Source of the DNA: Dysgonomonas sp. BGC7
Lineage (GTDB): Bacteria; Bacteroidota; Bacteroidia; Bacteroidales; Dysgonomonadaceae
Direction: 5' to 3'
Length of the DNA stretch: 64,000 nt
Assembly (NCBI RefSeq): GCF_001261735.1
Contig: NZ_CVRP01000003.1
Coordinates: forward strand, 62,001-126,000
The notes under the pieces were generated by a model, which saw nothing but the letters and a program-made list of their open reading frames with translations, had not been told where the DNA came from and searched no databases. The first letter of the stretch is position 1. Every line of letters begins with the position of its first letter. Both the position numbers and the translations under genes were made by a program. Of this stretch, positions 1-9,563 are shown one piece after another.

Positions 1-420
1 TACAGACGAATCGCAATTTATATAACTTACCACTATTGCGTTAGGGTGCTTCTTCCTCAACTCGCGCAACCCCTCACCCGAACAAGAGTCGGCAAGAGAG
101 CAGCCTGCAAGCAAATCGGGTAAAACTACTTTTTTGGTAGGGTTCAGTATTTTTGCAGTTTCTGCCATAAAATGGACTCCACAAAACACGATAAGATCTG
201 CATCCGTTTTTTCGGCAGCACGTGCCAGCTGCAAGCTGTCTCCCAAAAAGTCGGCTATATCCTGAATGTCTCCCGTCTGATAATAATGCGCCAATATAAT
301 CGCATTTTTCTCTTTACGCATCCGGTTTATTTCCTCAACGAGATTTATCCCTTTAGGTATTTCCATGTTCAGGTAGCCTTTTGCAGATAGTGCAGCCACA
401 GCATTTTTTAGTTCTGTCAT
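1..420 (-). CDS. nadA: Quinolinate synthase NadA (3' end outside window)
   Basis: Condenses iminoaspartate with dihydroxyacetone phosphate to quinolinate in de novo NAD synthesis; a cytosolic 4Fe-4S enzyme. The first 140 codons are present, starting at the ATG whose complement is 418-420. The family motif [20 protein letters not shown] is visible around residues 44-63, followed by a cysteine in [15 protein letters not shown] that matches the first cluster ligand of the family. The remaining cluster cysteines lie beyond base 1. A TATTTTTG -7 box on the same strand at 460-467 lies 40 bases before the start. No other nad gene is visible, but the next gene lies outside the window. Confidence 0.95.
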   Translation of the reverse strand, partial: MTELKNAVAALSAKGYLNMEIPKGINLVEEINRMRKEKNAIILAHYYQTGDIQDIADFLGDSLQLARAAEKTDADLIVFCGVHFMAETAKILNPTKKVVLPDLLAGCSLADSCSGEGLRELRKKHPNAIVVSYINCDSSV

Positions 421-459
421 ATTTAATTCTGTAAAATAAAGCTTCACATAATCAGATGG

Positions 460-467
460 CAAAAATA
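460..467 (-). promoter_or_regulatory. Bacteroidetes -7 box (TATTTTTG) for nadA
   Basis: Matches the TAnnTTTG consensus exactly and lies about 40 bases upstream of the nadA start. No convincing TTTG -33 partner at 19-21 bases was found, so only the -7 element is claimed. Confidence 0.45.
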
Positions 468-562
468 CTTATAAAATGTGATTAAAACCACTTTGGAGGC
501 TATAATTTCATAGTTTCGAAAACTTGTACTACATTGCATACTGAATAAGAAATAGTGAATAG

Positions 563-1705
563 ATGAAAAAGATTATAGTACTCCTTTTCCTAACGATGTG
601 TTACTCAACTTTTTTTGCCCAAGACAAGTTGACAGAAGAGTTAAAATCTTTAGCCGAGAACAATCGTTACGGACAGATAGTTAAAGATTATACTCAGCAT
701 ACTAACGACTATCCGGCCAAAGCTCTGTATTATATAGGGCTGGCATATTATATGACCGAGGATGACAATAACGCTCTTAAATACATTGACCGTTCTATAG
801 AAAAAGATGCGTCTGATGCTACTCCTTATTATATAAAAGGATGTATACTGAACTATATGAAAAAATATACCGATGCAGTCACTAATTTCGAAAAAGCAAT
901 AACACTGGATGCAATCAATCCAAAAGTTTACAGTGCATTGGGAGATTCTTTTTACAGTCAGCAACAATATGCAAATGCACTGGATGCTTACCGAAAAGCA
1001 ACTGCACAACAAGAACCCGACAGCAGAGCCTACTATATGATAGCTAAAATATATTCGGAGACAGGGGACAAACAGAATACACTAAAGGCTTTCTACAAAG
1101 CAAAAGAAAACATATCGCCCGAAACATCACTATATGCAAACGTATTGTACAACATAGGACTGATGGAGTTTCTTAATGAAAATATGGATAAAGCCGAACT
1201 CGCCTTTATAGACCTTATACAAGTATCACCCGAAGACTATCAGGCTTATGCTAAACTGACACAGGTTTATTATCATCAAAGAGAATATGAAAAAGCACAA
1301 CCATATAAGGATGCCATATACAAAGCTCACGAAGCCGGGAAGCTGAAAGGTACTAATTTGCAAGATATGTTTTGTTTCGACCAGTTTCTATGGAATAATA
1401 AGTTTGTACAGGCTTTTGAACGTTACGAAAGCGGGAAGAAAGACGACATCTACAATAAACATCTTTTTTATCTGACTAATGATAAAGGAGATATCGAATG
1501 TCGTATTCAGACAGAATATTCTCCCATTTCCGATTCGCTGGGAAGTAGTAAATATTTGTTAGGCATGAACAAAAATGGAGTACATTCTACTTTCAATATA
1601 GGATTCGACGATGATTTTGCATACGACAATCTTAAAAATACGGTTGTAAATATACTCGAAGGTAAAATACAGCCTACCACCAGCCTTGTACCCTCACAGA
1701 AATAA
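563..1705 (+). CDS. Periplasmic TPR-repeat protein
   Basis: A 380-residue protein with a Sec signal peptide (MKKIIVLLFLTMCYSTFFAQ) and at least five tetratricopeptide repeats between about residues 50 and 270, for example ALYYIGLAYYMTEDDNNALK and VYSALGDSFYSQQQYANALD. TPR arrays are protein-binding scaffolds; no enzymatic motif is visible and the C-terminal 100 residues match nothing I recognise. It is probably periplasmic, or surface-associated after export. It is monocistronic, divergent from nadA and convergent with hexokinase, and a shared hairpin lies downstream. The exact partner or pathway cannot be read from sequence. Confidence 0.85.
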   Translation: MKKIIVLLFLTMCYSTFFAQDKLTEELKSLAENNRYGQIVKDYTQHTNDYPAKALYYIGLAYYMTEDDNNALKYIDRSIEKDASDATPYYIKGCILNYMKKYTDAVTNFEKAITLDAINPKVYSALGDSFYSQQQYANALDAYRKATAQQEPDSRAYYMIAKIYSETGDKQNTLKAFYKAKENISPETSLYANVLYNIGLMEFLNENMDKAELAFIDLIQVSPEDYQAYAKLTQVYYHQREYEKAQPYKDAIYKAHEAGKLKGTNLQDMFCFDQFLWNNKFVQAFERYESGKKDDIYNKHLFYLTNDKGDIECRIQTEYSPISDSLGSSKYLLGMNKNGVHSTFNIGFDDDFAYDNLKNTVVNILEGKIQPTTSLVPSQK

Positions 1706-1726
1706 AGATAGATACTGAAATAAAAT

Positions 1727-1759
1727 AAAGAGGCTCGGAGTTATTATCCGAACCTCTTT
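1727..1759. terminator. Bidirectional hairpin terminator
   Basis: Inverted repeat AAAGAGGCTCGGA / TCCGAACCTCTTT (12 of 13 pairs) with a 7-base loop between two convergent genes, flanked by A-rich and T-rich runs. It can end both the TPR mRNA and the hexokinase mRNA. Confidence 0.75.
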
Positions 1760-1782
1760 AATATATACTATTAATCAACCGT

Positions 1783-2991
1783 TTAAGACAATGCGGCTAT
1801 AGCAGAACCTATAAGGTTGGCATTCTCCATTTTGGCGACATGCACCTTCACACCCTCAAGACCTAGCTCGGCAAGGAGAACATCAAGTTCTTCCATCACC
1901 ATATCTTTATAGTTCTTTCCTTTTCTGTATTCACTCCAGAAGAGGCTGCCTTCGGCTACCAAACGAATTTTCTTGATCGACGGATTATGATCTACCATAA
2001 CAGCCACAAGACCCGCCAAAGATGCAGCTACAAGTTGAGCCGAACGTTTATAGATCCAGCCGGCTACATCTACATATTTCTTTTTGTGAATGTCGGGATA
2101 GTTCATTATGCTGGTCAACTTCTGAGCATCGAATCTTTCTTCAAATTCGTCGCAAGGGAAAACCGATTTAAGAATTTCTCCCAGATACATTCCCGATATA
2201 GCTTTTTCGAAACGTTGAGCACCTTTTGCGTCCGAGCAGGCATCGACCTTTTCGTCTACAACTGTAAGATACGGAGGATTGAAATTACCCGATTCCAGAT
2301 TGATAGGCACAAGTCCTTTCACTTTACTGTCTTTGCCCAATTTCTTTATTTTTTCGGCAGGTACAAAAGTTGCCATATTGGTTCCTGTACCTACTATCAA
2401 GCCTATGTAACCATCATAGCTACTATCGGAAAGTCCGGCAAACAGACTGGCAACAGTATCATTGATTACCTTTATGCCTGTAAATTTTGGTTTATTTTTC
2501 TTGTTCAGATATTTTAATAAAGGCTCTCCTACGGGTTGTCCTACCATTTCTTTTATATCCACCCCTTTTGTCCAGCGAAGCAATTTTGCATCTCCGTTAG
2601 GCATCGACTCGGCAGGATAAGAGAAACAATAGCCGATAGGCATTTCCTTGTCTCGCTTGATCTCAGCAATAGGGTCTCCTTGTTCCTGAAACAATTTATC
2701 TTGAGTAAATCCGGCCGACTTCATTACAGATAAGTCTTTCTTCCAGCCGTTTTCGGGATGAATGGTTGCTTTGCCTTTCACAAAGTCCACAACAGCAACC
2801 CTATAGTTTGTTCCGCCTAAGTCAAGTACCGTAGCCGAACCATTTATAGCTGTAGTTTTGGGTGTAATAAAAGTAGGAATACACTGTACCTCTGTATCAT
2901 CTTTCTTTAGGCCGTTTTCTACTTTAGTCTGAAGAGACTGGGCTATTTCTACCAGTTGTTTCTTCTTTAAACGAAAAATATTCTTCTTCAT
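1783..2991 (-). CDS. Hexokinase
   Basis: ATP-dependent phosphorylation of hexoses at the entry to glycolysis; cytosolic. It is 402 residues from the start chosen here, MKKNIFRLKKKQLVEIAQSL; an ORF start 21 bases upstream is less likely because the N-terminal helix typical of the family begins at this Met. The phosphate-binding motif LDLGGTNYRVAVVDF is at about residue 60, a sugar-binding segment FSYPAES near 125, INDTVASLFAG near 185 with the catalytic Asp, and GLIVGTGTN near 205 as the second phosphate loop. The layout is that of the eukaryote-type hexokinase family found in Bacteroides, not ROK. It is a single gene; a TAACTTTG box lies 41 bases upstream. Confidence 0.9.
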   Translation of the reverse strand: MKKNIFRLKKKQLVEIAQSLQTKVENGLKKDDTEVQCIPTFITPKTTAINGSATVLDLGGTNYRVAVVDFVKGKATIHPENGWKKDLSVMKSAGFTQDKLFQEQGDPIAEIKRDKEMPIGYCFSYPAESMPNGDAKLLRWTKGVDIKEMVGQPVGEPLLKYLNKKNKPKFTGIKVINDTVASLFAGLSDSSYDGYIGLIVGTGTNMATFVPAEKIKKLGKDSKVKGLVPINLESGNFNPPYLTVVDEKVDACSDAKGAQRFEKAISGMYLGEILKSVFPCDEFEERFDAQKLTSIMNYPDIHKKKYVDVAGWIYKRSAQLVAASLAGLVAVMVDHNPSIKKIRLVAEGSLFWSEYRKGKNYKDMVMEELDVLLAELGLEGVKVHVAKMENANLIGSAIAALS

Positions 2992-3031
2992 ATGGTATTT
3001 ATAAAATAACAAATAGGTTTCTCTTATTATA

Positions 3032-3039
3032 CAAAGTTA
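3032..3039 (-). promoter_or_regulatory. -7 box (TAACTTTG) for hexokinase
   Basis: Exact TAnnTTTG match on the minus strand, about 40 bases before the hexokinase ATG. No TTTG at the usual 19-21 base spacing. Confidence 0.45.
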
Positions 3040-3267
3040 TAAATCTATATCAAATATTTGCATTTTGTGTATTTTATCTGATTGGCAAATAACTATTTTT
3101 ATAACTTCATTTGCTAACATTAACGATCATCCTCCACCCTCTCGTGTTAACATATATTTATCAATGCAAATAAAATCTAAAAACGAGTAGTGAGATTAAA
3201 CCCTCAACCATATAGCATATCACATATCTGGTAACATTATGTACCTGATCTAAAAGTCCATCATATT

Positions 3268-4380
3268 ATGAATAGAAAGACAAAAATTGCCCTTATTGTC
3301 GTTATTGTACTGTTTATTGCCGGAATGGCATTGTATCCAAAAGTGAAAGAATATCTGTCTTCGGAAGAAGAAACTACAGAAACACCGGATGTTAAAGTAA
3401 ATAACGGAGGAAAAGGAAGAACCACATTAAATGTAAATGCACAAATATTGAAACCGGAAGTGTTGAACGATTATTTTCGGAATAAAGGATTACTGCTACC
3501 CGACGAAGAGGTCGATTTGTCTTTCGAAACTTCGGGCAAGATAACAGAAATACATTTTAAAGAGGGCTCGAATGTAAGAAAAGGGCAACTGCTGGCAAAG
3601 GTTAATGACAAGCCTTTGCAAGCCGAGCTGAAGAAATTGGAAGCACAGATCCCTTTGGCACAAGATCGTGTTTTTCGTCAAAAATCACTACTTGCAAAAG
3701 ATGCCGTAAGTCAGGAAGCCTACGAGTCGGTAAACACAGAGCTGGAGAAGCTTATGGCAGATATAGAACTTGTAAAATCACGTATTGCACAAACTGAACT
3801 GCGTGCACCTTTTGATGGTGTTATCGGCCTGCGACAAGTAAGCGAAGGCACATACGCCTCTCCATCGACAATAATAACTCATCTCACAAAAATATCTCCT
3901 CTCAAAATAGAGTTTTCGGTAAACGAATCCCAAATCAACAATATAAAAGCAGGTACTTCACTCACCTTTACGCTGGATAACGATATGAATAAATACCATG
4001 CTACGGTATATGCTGTAGAGTCTAATCTGGACAGACAGACATTGACTCTCAAAGCACGTGCAATGTATCCCAATCCCGGAGGACATCTCAAACCCGGGCT
4101 GTCTACCAATGTAGAAATAAAATCGAGAGAAATAAGAAACGCTCTTGTTGTTCCCAGCCTATCGGTTATTGCCGAAATGGGACGTGATATAGTATATGTG
4201 TACAAAGAGGGGAAAGCTCATCAGGTAGTTATAAAAAAAGGTATGCGTACAGCTTCTTCAATACAAATACTGAGTGGATTGAATGCAGGAGATACAATTT
4301 TGACGACAGGCGTTATGCAATTACGAGACGGACTACCTGTACAAATAGACAGAATAGAAGAGCGCAGCACAGAGAATTGA
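3268..4380 (+). CDS. RND efflux periplasmic adaptor (HlyD/AcrA family)
   Basis: Membrane-fusion protein linking an inner-membrane RND pump to an outer-membrane channel. The 370 residues open with a transmembrane anchor (IALIVVIVLFIAGMALYP) rather than a lipobox. Then come a lipoyl/barrel-sandwich half (VDLSFETSGKITEIHFKEGS, about 77-96), a coiled-coil hairpin (about 105-165), the second lipoyl half with the family motif LRAPFDGVIGLRQVSEGTY (about 174-192), a beta-barrel and a membrane-proximal domain. It is the first gene of a three-gene operon; the pump starts 30 bases downstream. The substrate is not predictable; no regulator of TetR or AraC type is adjacent. Confidence 0.93.
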   Translation: MNRKTKIALIVVIVLFIAGMALYPKVKEYLSSEEETTETPDVKVNNGGKGRTTLNVNAQILKPEVLNDYFRNKGLLLPDEEVDLSFETSGKITEIHFKEGSNVRKGQLLAKVNDKPLQAELKKLEAQIPLAQDRVFRQKSLLAKDAVSQEAYESVNTELEKLMADIELVKSRIAQTELRAPFDGVIGLRQVSEGTYASPSTIITHLTKISPLKIEFSVNESQINNIKAGTSLTFTLDNDMNKYHATVYAVESNLDRQTLTLKARAMYPNPGGHLKPGLSTNVEIKSREIRNALVVPSLSVIAEMGRDIVYVYKEGKAHQVVIKKGMRTASSIQILSGLNAGDTILTTGVMQLRDGLPVQIDRIEERSTEN

Positions 4381-4410
4381 TAAGGAAAACAAAAGAGAAA
4401 AATCGATACA

Positions 4411-7400
4411 ATGACCATATCCGAATTAAGTATAAAGCGCCCGGTACTTTCCACCGTATTTACTCTGATCATCTTCCTGCTTGGAATGATCGGGTACACA
4501 TATCTGGGAGTACGTGAATATCCGAATATAGACAATCCCATTATTTCTGTCAATGTAACATATCCGGGAGCAAATGCCGAGATCATAGAAAACCAGATTA
4601 CAGAACCATTGGAGCAGAATATCAATGGAATACCGGGTATCAGGTCGCTGACAAGTAGCAGTAGCCAGGGGCAATGCCGCATCACCGTAGAGTTTGAACT
4701 GTCTGTCGACCTCGAAACAGCAGCAAATGATGTACGAGACAAGGTTTCTCGTGCACAACGTTATTTACCACGCGATTGTGATCCGCCTACAGTGTCGAAA
4801 GCTGATGCCGATGCCAACCCGATTATACAGATCAGTATTCAGAGTGAGAAGCGTTCGCTGCTAGAACTGAGCGAAATAGCAGAACTTACCGTTAAAGAGC
4901 GCCTACAAACCATACCAAACGTAAGTGCAGTAGAAATATGGGGACAAAACCGCTACTCGATGCGCCTTTGGCTCGATCCTACACGAATGGCTTCGTATGG
5001 CATTACTCCTATGGACGTAAAAAATGCAGTAGACCGGGAAAACGTAGAGCTACCTTCGGGCAGTATAGAAGGCGACGACCTGGAACTTACAATACGAACG
5101 CTGGGACTTATGCAGACTCCCGAAGAGTTCAACAATATGATAATAAAAGAAGACAATTATAACATTGTACGCTTCAAAGATGTAGGGACAGCCGAACTGG
5201 GTACAGAAAATTATCGCAGCTTTATGCGACGAAACGGAGTGCCTGCCGTTAGTACGGTAATAATACCTCAGCCGGGAGCTAATCAGATAGAAATATCGGA
5301 CGAAGCAATGGTACGTCTCGAACAACTAAAAAAAGACCTTCCCGAAGATGTTTTCATCGACGTGGCATTTGACAATACCAAATTTATACGAGCATCTATA
5401 GCCGAAGTAGAAGAAACGGTGTACATAGCATTTGCATTGGTAGTAATTATTATCTTCCTTTTTCTTCGCGACTGGCGTGTCACACTTATTCCATGCGTAG
5501 TGATTCCTGTTTCACTGGTAGGAGCATTCTTTGTTATGTACGTAGCGGGCTTTTCTATCAATGTACTTTCCATGCTGGCTGTAGTCCTTGCCGTAGGTTT
5601 GGTAGTAGATGACGCTATTGTGGTCACCGAGAACATATACCTCAAAATAGAGGGGGGAATGACACCACGCGAAGCAGGGATAGAGGGATCGAAAGAAATA
5701 TTCTTTGCAGTAGTATCTACTACAGTTACTGTCGTTGCAGTATTTTTTCCAATCGTATTTCTCGAAGGTATGACCGGGCGCCTTTTCCGCGAATTTAGTA
5801 TTGTAGTCGCAGGTGCTGTTCTTATTTCGGCTTTTGTCGCCTTAACGTTCACCCCTATGCTTGCTACCAAGCTATTGAAAAAGAGAGACAGCAACGGATG
5901 GTTTTATAACAAGACCGAACCGTTCTTTCGCTGGCTTACAAACAGCTATCATCATGGCCTTGAGCGATTTCTTAAAATAAAACTTATAATCTGGCCTATT
6001 ATAATCGTTACTCTTTTGGGCATTGGATATCTTGTTTCTGTTATTCCTGCCGAAATGGCTCCTCTCGAAGACCGGTCGCAGGTTACAATACGTACCAGTG
6101 GCCCCGAAGGTGCAACCTATGAGTTCAATCGGAATTATACCGAGAAGATAGCACGTATAGCAGACTCCGTTGCTCCCGAAAGACTTATAAACACAATGCG
6201 TATATGGACAGGCGGAGGAATGGTTAATCTGAATCTGCCCGATATTAAAGACAGAGAAAGAAGCCAGATGGAAATAGCCAATGCTCTGACCAAAGCCGTA
6301 AGAAGTGAGACGGAAGCACGGGCATTTGTTCAGCAGCAGTCTACATTTGGAGGTCGCCGTTCGAGTATGCCCATACAGTACGTGCTGCAAGCCCCTAATA
6401 TAGGTAAGCTCGAAGAATTCATACCTCAGTTTATGAAAAAAGTACAGGAAAGCCCTCTCTTTCAGATGGCAGATGTAAATCTGAAATTTACAAAACCCGA
6501 AACCCGAATAATTATAGACAGGGACAAGGCTGCTTTGCTTGGTGTAAGTACCCGCGATATAGGACAAACCCTGCAATATGCACTTAGCGGACAACGGATG
6601 GGCTATTTCTATATGAATGGTAAACAATATCAGATACTCGGCGAAATAAACCGCCAGCAAAGAAATACCCCTTTAGATCTGAAATCAATTTATCTGAAAA
6701 ACCTGTCGGGAGAAATGATTCAGATGGACAACCTTGTACGCCTCGAAGAAAGTGTTGCTCCTCCTCAGCTATATAGATATAATCGTTTCAACTCGGCTAC
6801 CATATCCGCAGGTCTGTCTCCGGGAGTAACCATAGGTGCAGGATTGGACGAAATGGATCGCATAGCCAAAGAAACTTTGGACGAAACCTTCCGTACAGCA
6901 TTGTCGGGAGACTCTAAGGACTTTAGAGAAAGCTCTTCCAGCCTTATGTTTGCTTTTGTGCTTGCTGTACTATTAATCTTTCTCATTCTGGCTGCACAAT
7001 TCGAAAGCTTCAAAGATCCTTTTGTTATCATGCTCACCGTACCTCTTGCCATAGCCGGAGCTTTACTCTTTATGCACATAAAAGATGTCACGATGAATAT
7101 ATTTAGCCAGATCGGAATTATTATGCTCATCGGACTTGTAGCAAAAAATGGTATTCTTATTGTCGAATTTGCCAATCAAAGGCAAGATGCCGGAATGAGT
7201 AAGCTGGAAGCCATACAGGGTGCTGCCGTACAACGTTTGCGACCTATACTTATGACCAGCTTCTCTACCGTTTTGGGCTTATTGCCTCTCATATTGGCAA
7301 GTGCCGAAGGAGCTAACGGGCGTACGGCAATGGGTGTGGCTGTGATAGGAGGAATGATGGTTTCTACTCTATTGACAATTTTTATTGTCCCTGCCATGTA

Positions 7401-7455
7401 TCTTTACATTTCCACCGACAGAGGAAAGAACGCTTTACATCCATTCGAAAACTAA
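4411..7455 (+). CDS. RND efflux pump, inner-membrane transporter (AcrB/MexB-like)
   Basis: Proton-driven tripartite efflux pump of 1014 residues, within the HAE-1 size range. It begins MTISELSIKRPVLSTVFTLI, the canonical first transmembrane helix. The TM4 segment AVVLAVGLVVDDAIVVTENI (about 395-414) carries the paired Asp residues of the proton relay, and GIIMLIGLVAKNGILIVEFANQ (about 905-926) is the matching TM10 motif with its Lys. Two large periplasmic loops separate the two six-helix bundles. It is translated just after the adaptor; the channel gene follows 16 bases later. It probably exports hydrophobic or amphipathic toxicants, but the substrate is inferred only from family. Confidence 0.95.
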   Translation: MTISELSIKRPVLSTVFTLIIFLLGMIGYTYLGVREYPNIDNPIISVNVTYPGANAEIIENQITEPLEQNINGIPGIRSLTSSSSQGQCRITVEFELSVDLETAANDVRDKVSRAQRYLPRDCDPPTVSKADADANPIIQISIQSEKRSLLELSEIAELTVKERLQTIPNVSAVEIWGQNRYSMRLWLDPTRMASYGITPMDVKNAVDRENVELPSGSIEGDDLELTIRTLGLMQTPEEFNNMIIKEDNYNIVRFKDVGTAELGTENYRSFMRRNGVPAVSTVIIPQPGANQIEISDEAMVRLEQLKKDLPEDVFIDVAFDNTKFIRASIAEVEETVYIAFALVVIIIFLFLRDWRVTLIPCVVIPVSLVGAFFVMYVAGFSINVLSMLAVVLAVGLVVDDAIVVTENIYLKIEGGMTPREAGIEGSKEIFFAVVSTTVTVVAVFFPIVFLEGMTGRLFREFSIVVAGAVLISAFVALTFTPMLATKLLKKRDSNGWFYNKTEPFFRWLTNSYHHGLERFLKIKLIIWPIIIVTLLGIGYLVSVIPAEMAPLEDRSQVTIRTSGPEGATYEFNRNYTEKIARIADSVAPERLINTMRIWTGGGMVNLNLPDIKDRERSQMEIANALTKAVRSETEARAFVQQQSTFGGRRSSMPIQYVLQAPNIGKLEEFIPQFMKKVQESPLFQMADVNLKFTKPETRIIIDRDKAALLGVSTRDIGQTLQYALSGQRMGYFYMNGKQYQILGEINRQQRNTPLDLKSIYLKNLSGEMIQMDNLVRLEESVAPPQLYRYNRFNSATISAGLSPGVTIGAGLDEMDRIAKETLDETFRTALSGDSKDFRESSSSLMFAFVLAVLLIFLILAAQFESFKDPFVIMLTVPLAIAGALLFMHIKDVTMNIFSQIGIIMLIGLVAKNGILIVEFANQRQDAGMSKLEAIQGAAVQRLRPILMTSFSTVLGLLPLILASAEGANGRTAMGVAVIGGMMVSTLLTIFIVPAMYLYISTDRGKNALHPFEN

Positions 7456-7471
7456 TATTAAACGCAATTAT

Positions 7472-8788
7472 ATGAAAAAATATATACCTCTCCTCTTATT
7501 ATTCATCCTGCCACTTACAGCATACACGCAAGTGCTTCTCGATCTAAAAAACTGTATAGAAACTGGATTGAAGCAAAACTATGACATCAGGATAACCAGA
7601 AACAAGCAGGAAATATCTGACAATAACCTGACCATAGGCAATGCAGGTTATTTGCCCAATCTTGGCCTGAGTGCAGGCTATTCCGGTGCGGGAAATAATA
7701 CGACACAGCATTTGGAAAATGGAGAAACTTATAAGAATAACGGTATTCTCAATCAGACTTTAAACGCGGGACTCAATCTTAATTGGACTATATTCGACGG
7801 CTTCAATATTCAGACTAACTACAAGCGATTAAAAGAACTACAACAGATGGGCGAATTGAACACCCGCCTCACGATAGAAAATTTTATAGCTAATCTTACA
7901 TCCGAATATTATAACTATATACAGCAAAATATACGGTTAAAGAATCTGCAATCGGCAGTAAAACTCTCTAAAGAGCGGCTTCGTATAGTAGAAGCCCGCT
8001 ACGAAATAGGTGCAGGTTCGCGACTGGATATGCAGCAGGCAAAAGTCGATTTCAACAGTGATAGTTCCCGTCTTATAAAGCAATACGAAGTACTTTATAC
8101 GTCTCGTATTGCACTAAATCAAATGATGGCAACAGATAATATCGAACAGTTTATATTCACATCAGATTCTACCATTGCAATAGACGAATCACTTAGCCGA
8201 AGCGATATCTGGCAAAAAACTCTGGCTGCAAATACATTCCTTTTGCTCTCCGACAAAAACAAAACATTGGGTTTACTTGACCTGAAAACAGCCCAAAGCG
8301 AAAATTATCCTTATCTGCGACTCAATGCGGGTTATGGCTATACGAAAAACATGTACAATACGGGTACAGTCGATCATCAAAACAGTCTAGGTTTCAGCTA
8401 CGGACTGACTTTAGGCTTCAATCTGTTCGATGGGTTCAACCGAAAAAGAAAACAAAAAAATGCCAGAATAGAAATTGAAAACCGTCAGTTGGAATACGAG
8501 CAAACGACCCTATCGCTTAAAGCTGATCTCTCCAACATGTGGATGGCATATAATAATAACATAAAGCTGACCAATCTGGAAAAAGAAAATGTAGGGACTG
8601 CACGAGAAAATCATGAAATTGCCATAGAAAGATACAAACTAGGAGATTTGTCGGGAATAGAACTGCGTGAAGCACAGAATAGTTTGCTCGAAGCAGAAGA
8701 ACGTCTTGTGCAGGCAGAATATAGCACTAAACTCTGCGAAATATCGTTGATGCAGATTAGTGGACAGATATTGTCTTATTCCGAATAA
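7472..8788 (+). CDS. TolC-family outer-membrane efflux channel
   Basis: Outer-membrane channel completing the RND operon. The start is MKKYIPLLLLFILPLTAYTQ at 7472, which gives a signal peptide; a longer in-frame start at 7385 would lie inside the pump gene and prefix the signal sequence, so it was rejected. The 438-residue mature region shows the two repeated outer-membrane efflux protein domains (about 25-210 and 230-435), with helical stretches such as LSKERLRIVEARYEIGAGSR and NHEIAIERYKLGDLSGIELR at equivalent places in each half. It is convergent with the next gene, leaving only 13 bases between the two stop codons. Confidence 0.93.
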   Translation: MKKYIPLLLLFILPLTAYTQVLLDLKNCIETGLKQNYDIRITRNKQEISDNNLTIGNAGYLPNLGLSAGYSGAGNNTTQHLENGETYKNNGILNQTLNAGLNLNWTIFDGFNIQTNYKRLKELQQMGELNTRLTIENFIANLTSEYYNYIQQNIRLKNLQSAVKLSKERLRIVEARYEIGAGSRLDMQQAKVDFNSDSSRLIKQYEVLYTSRIALNQMMATDNIEQFIFTSDSTIAIDESLSRSDIWQKTLAANTFLLLSDKNKTLGLLDLKTAQSENYPYLRLNAGYGYTKNMYNTGTVDHQNSLGFSYGLTLGFNLFDGFNRKRKQKNARIEIENRQLEYEQTTLSLKADLSNMWMAYNNNIKLTNLEKENVGTARENHEIAIERYKLGDLSGIELREAQNSLLEAEERLVQAEYSTKLCEISLMQISGQILSYSE

Positions 8789-8801
8789 AAAAGTACTGTA
8801 T

Positions 8802-9563
8802 CTACTGTTTTTCGGTAAGGTATTTCCAAAACCGCTTAGGCATATGCTGGCGTTGTAGTTTCAGGTTGATACGTTCCTTTATAGTCATCGATTTGAAATA
8901 ACCTTTCCATAGTTCCTGAAACATTTTTTCGTCTTCAGCCATCAGATTCTCGTCAAGTTTGCCGCCGAGTAGATGCTCATCACTGTCGAGAGTCATTTCT
9001 ACCATCGTGTGCAGATCATAGTAATATCCGTACCTGCGTTTTATATCATATATTACCCACTTCTGATCGGCAAAACGATCTTTGAAATGCTCAATAGCTA
9101 TAGGCAAAGCATTGTAGCGTGGCGAAACAGGCGAGAAGAAAATATCATCGGCCGCTTTCTGAAAACGTACAAATTGCCTCAGATATTGAGCCTCATGTGC
9201 CACACGTTTTGCCAGTTGATGAAGTTTCAGTACATCATCGTCAGCAAAGTTTGTTTCTATCGAGATTTTACTGTCTATCGTTTTGCGAATATACCGAAAC
9301 AACAACTCATCACTCCCCTCCTCTTCCGACAGCCAAGCATAAGACAACATATTGCAAGCAAGTTTACTCATCTTTTTCTCCAAAGCTGCCCATACTCGTG
9401 CCGATCTGTCTTCTTGTGTAATAACAGTGTAACTCTCCTGCATAAACAATGGCGGAATGTCTTCCTCTCCCAGCAATTTGTCGGGAAATACTTTACGGCT
9501 ATATGCGTCGAATACGGCTGTAAGCAGACCTTCGAATGTTTTATCGTAGAAGAAAACTATCAT
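8802..9563 (-). CDS. TIGR03915 family probable DNA-metabolism protein (DUF4130)
   Basis: A 253-residue soluble protein opening MIVFFYDKTFEGLLTAVFDA, the signature start of the TIGR03915 family, with the DUF4130 segment (LPIAIEHFKDRFADQKWVIY, about 147-166) in the second half. The biochemical role is not established. The family is defined by its constant pairing with the radical-SAM protein encoded immediately upstream. Here the two overlap by four bases (ATGA), so translation is coupled. The pairing and the partner's DNA-repair-like domains suggest a role in DNA repair or base modification, but that is inference from context. Confidence 0.88.
   Translation of the reverse strand: MIVFFYDKTFEGLLTAVFDAYSRKVFPDKLLGEEDIPPLFMQESYTVITQEDRSARVWAALEKKMSKLACNMLSYAWLSEEEGSDELLFRYIRKTIDSKISIETNFADDDVLKLHQLAKRVAHEAQYLRQFVRFQKAADDIFFSPVSPRYNALPIAIEHFKDRFADQKWVIYDIKRRYGYYYDLHTMVEMTLDSDEHLLGGKLDENLMAEDEKMFQELWKGYFKSMTIKERINLKLQRQHMPKRFWKYLTEKQ

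Noticed and set aside
3061-3267. Riboswitch-like leader before the RND operon
   Set aside because: No conserved motif or stable hairpin was recognised and no adjacent regulator suggests one.
4426-7397. Many open frames opposite the RND pump gene
   Set aside because: They are shadows of codon bias in a conserved long gene, with no start signals or family likeness.
7385-7471. Longer start for the TolC-like gene
   Set aside because: It would lie inside the pump gene and destroy the signal peptide position; the start at 7472 fits.
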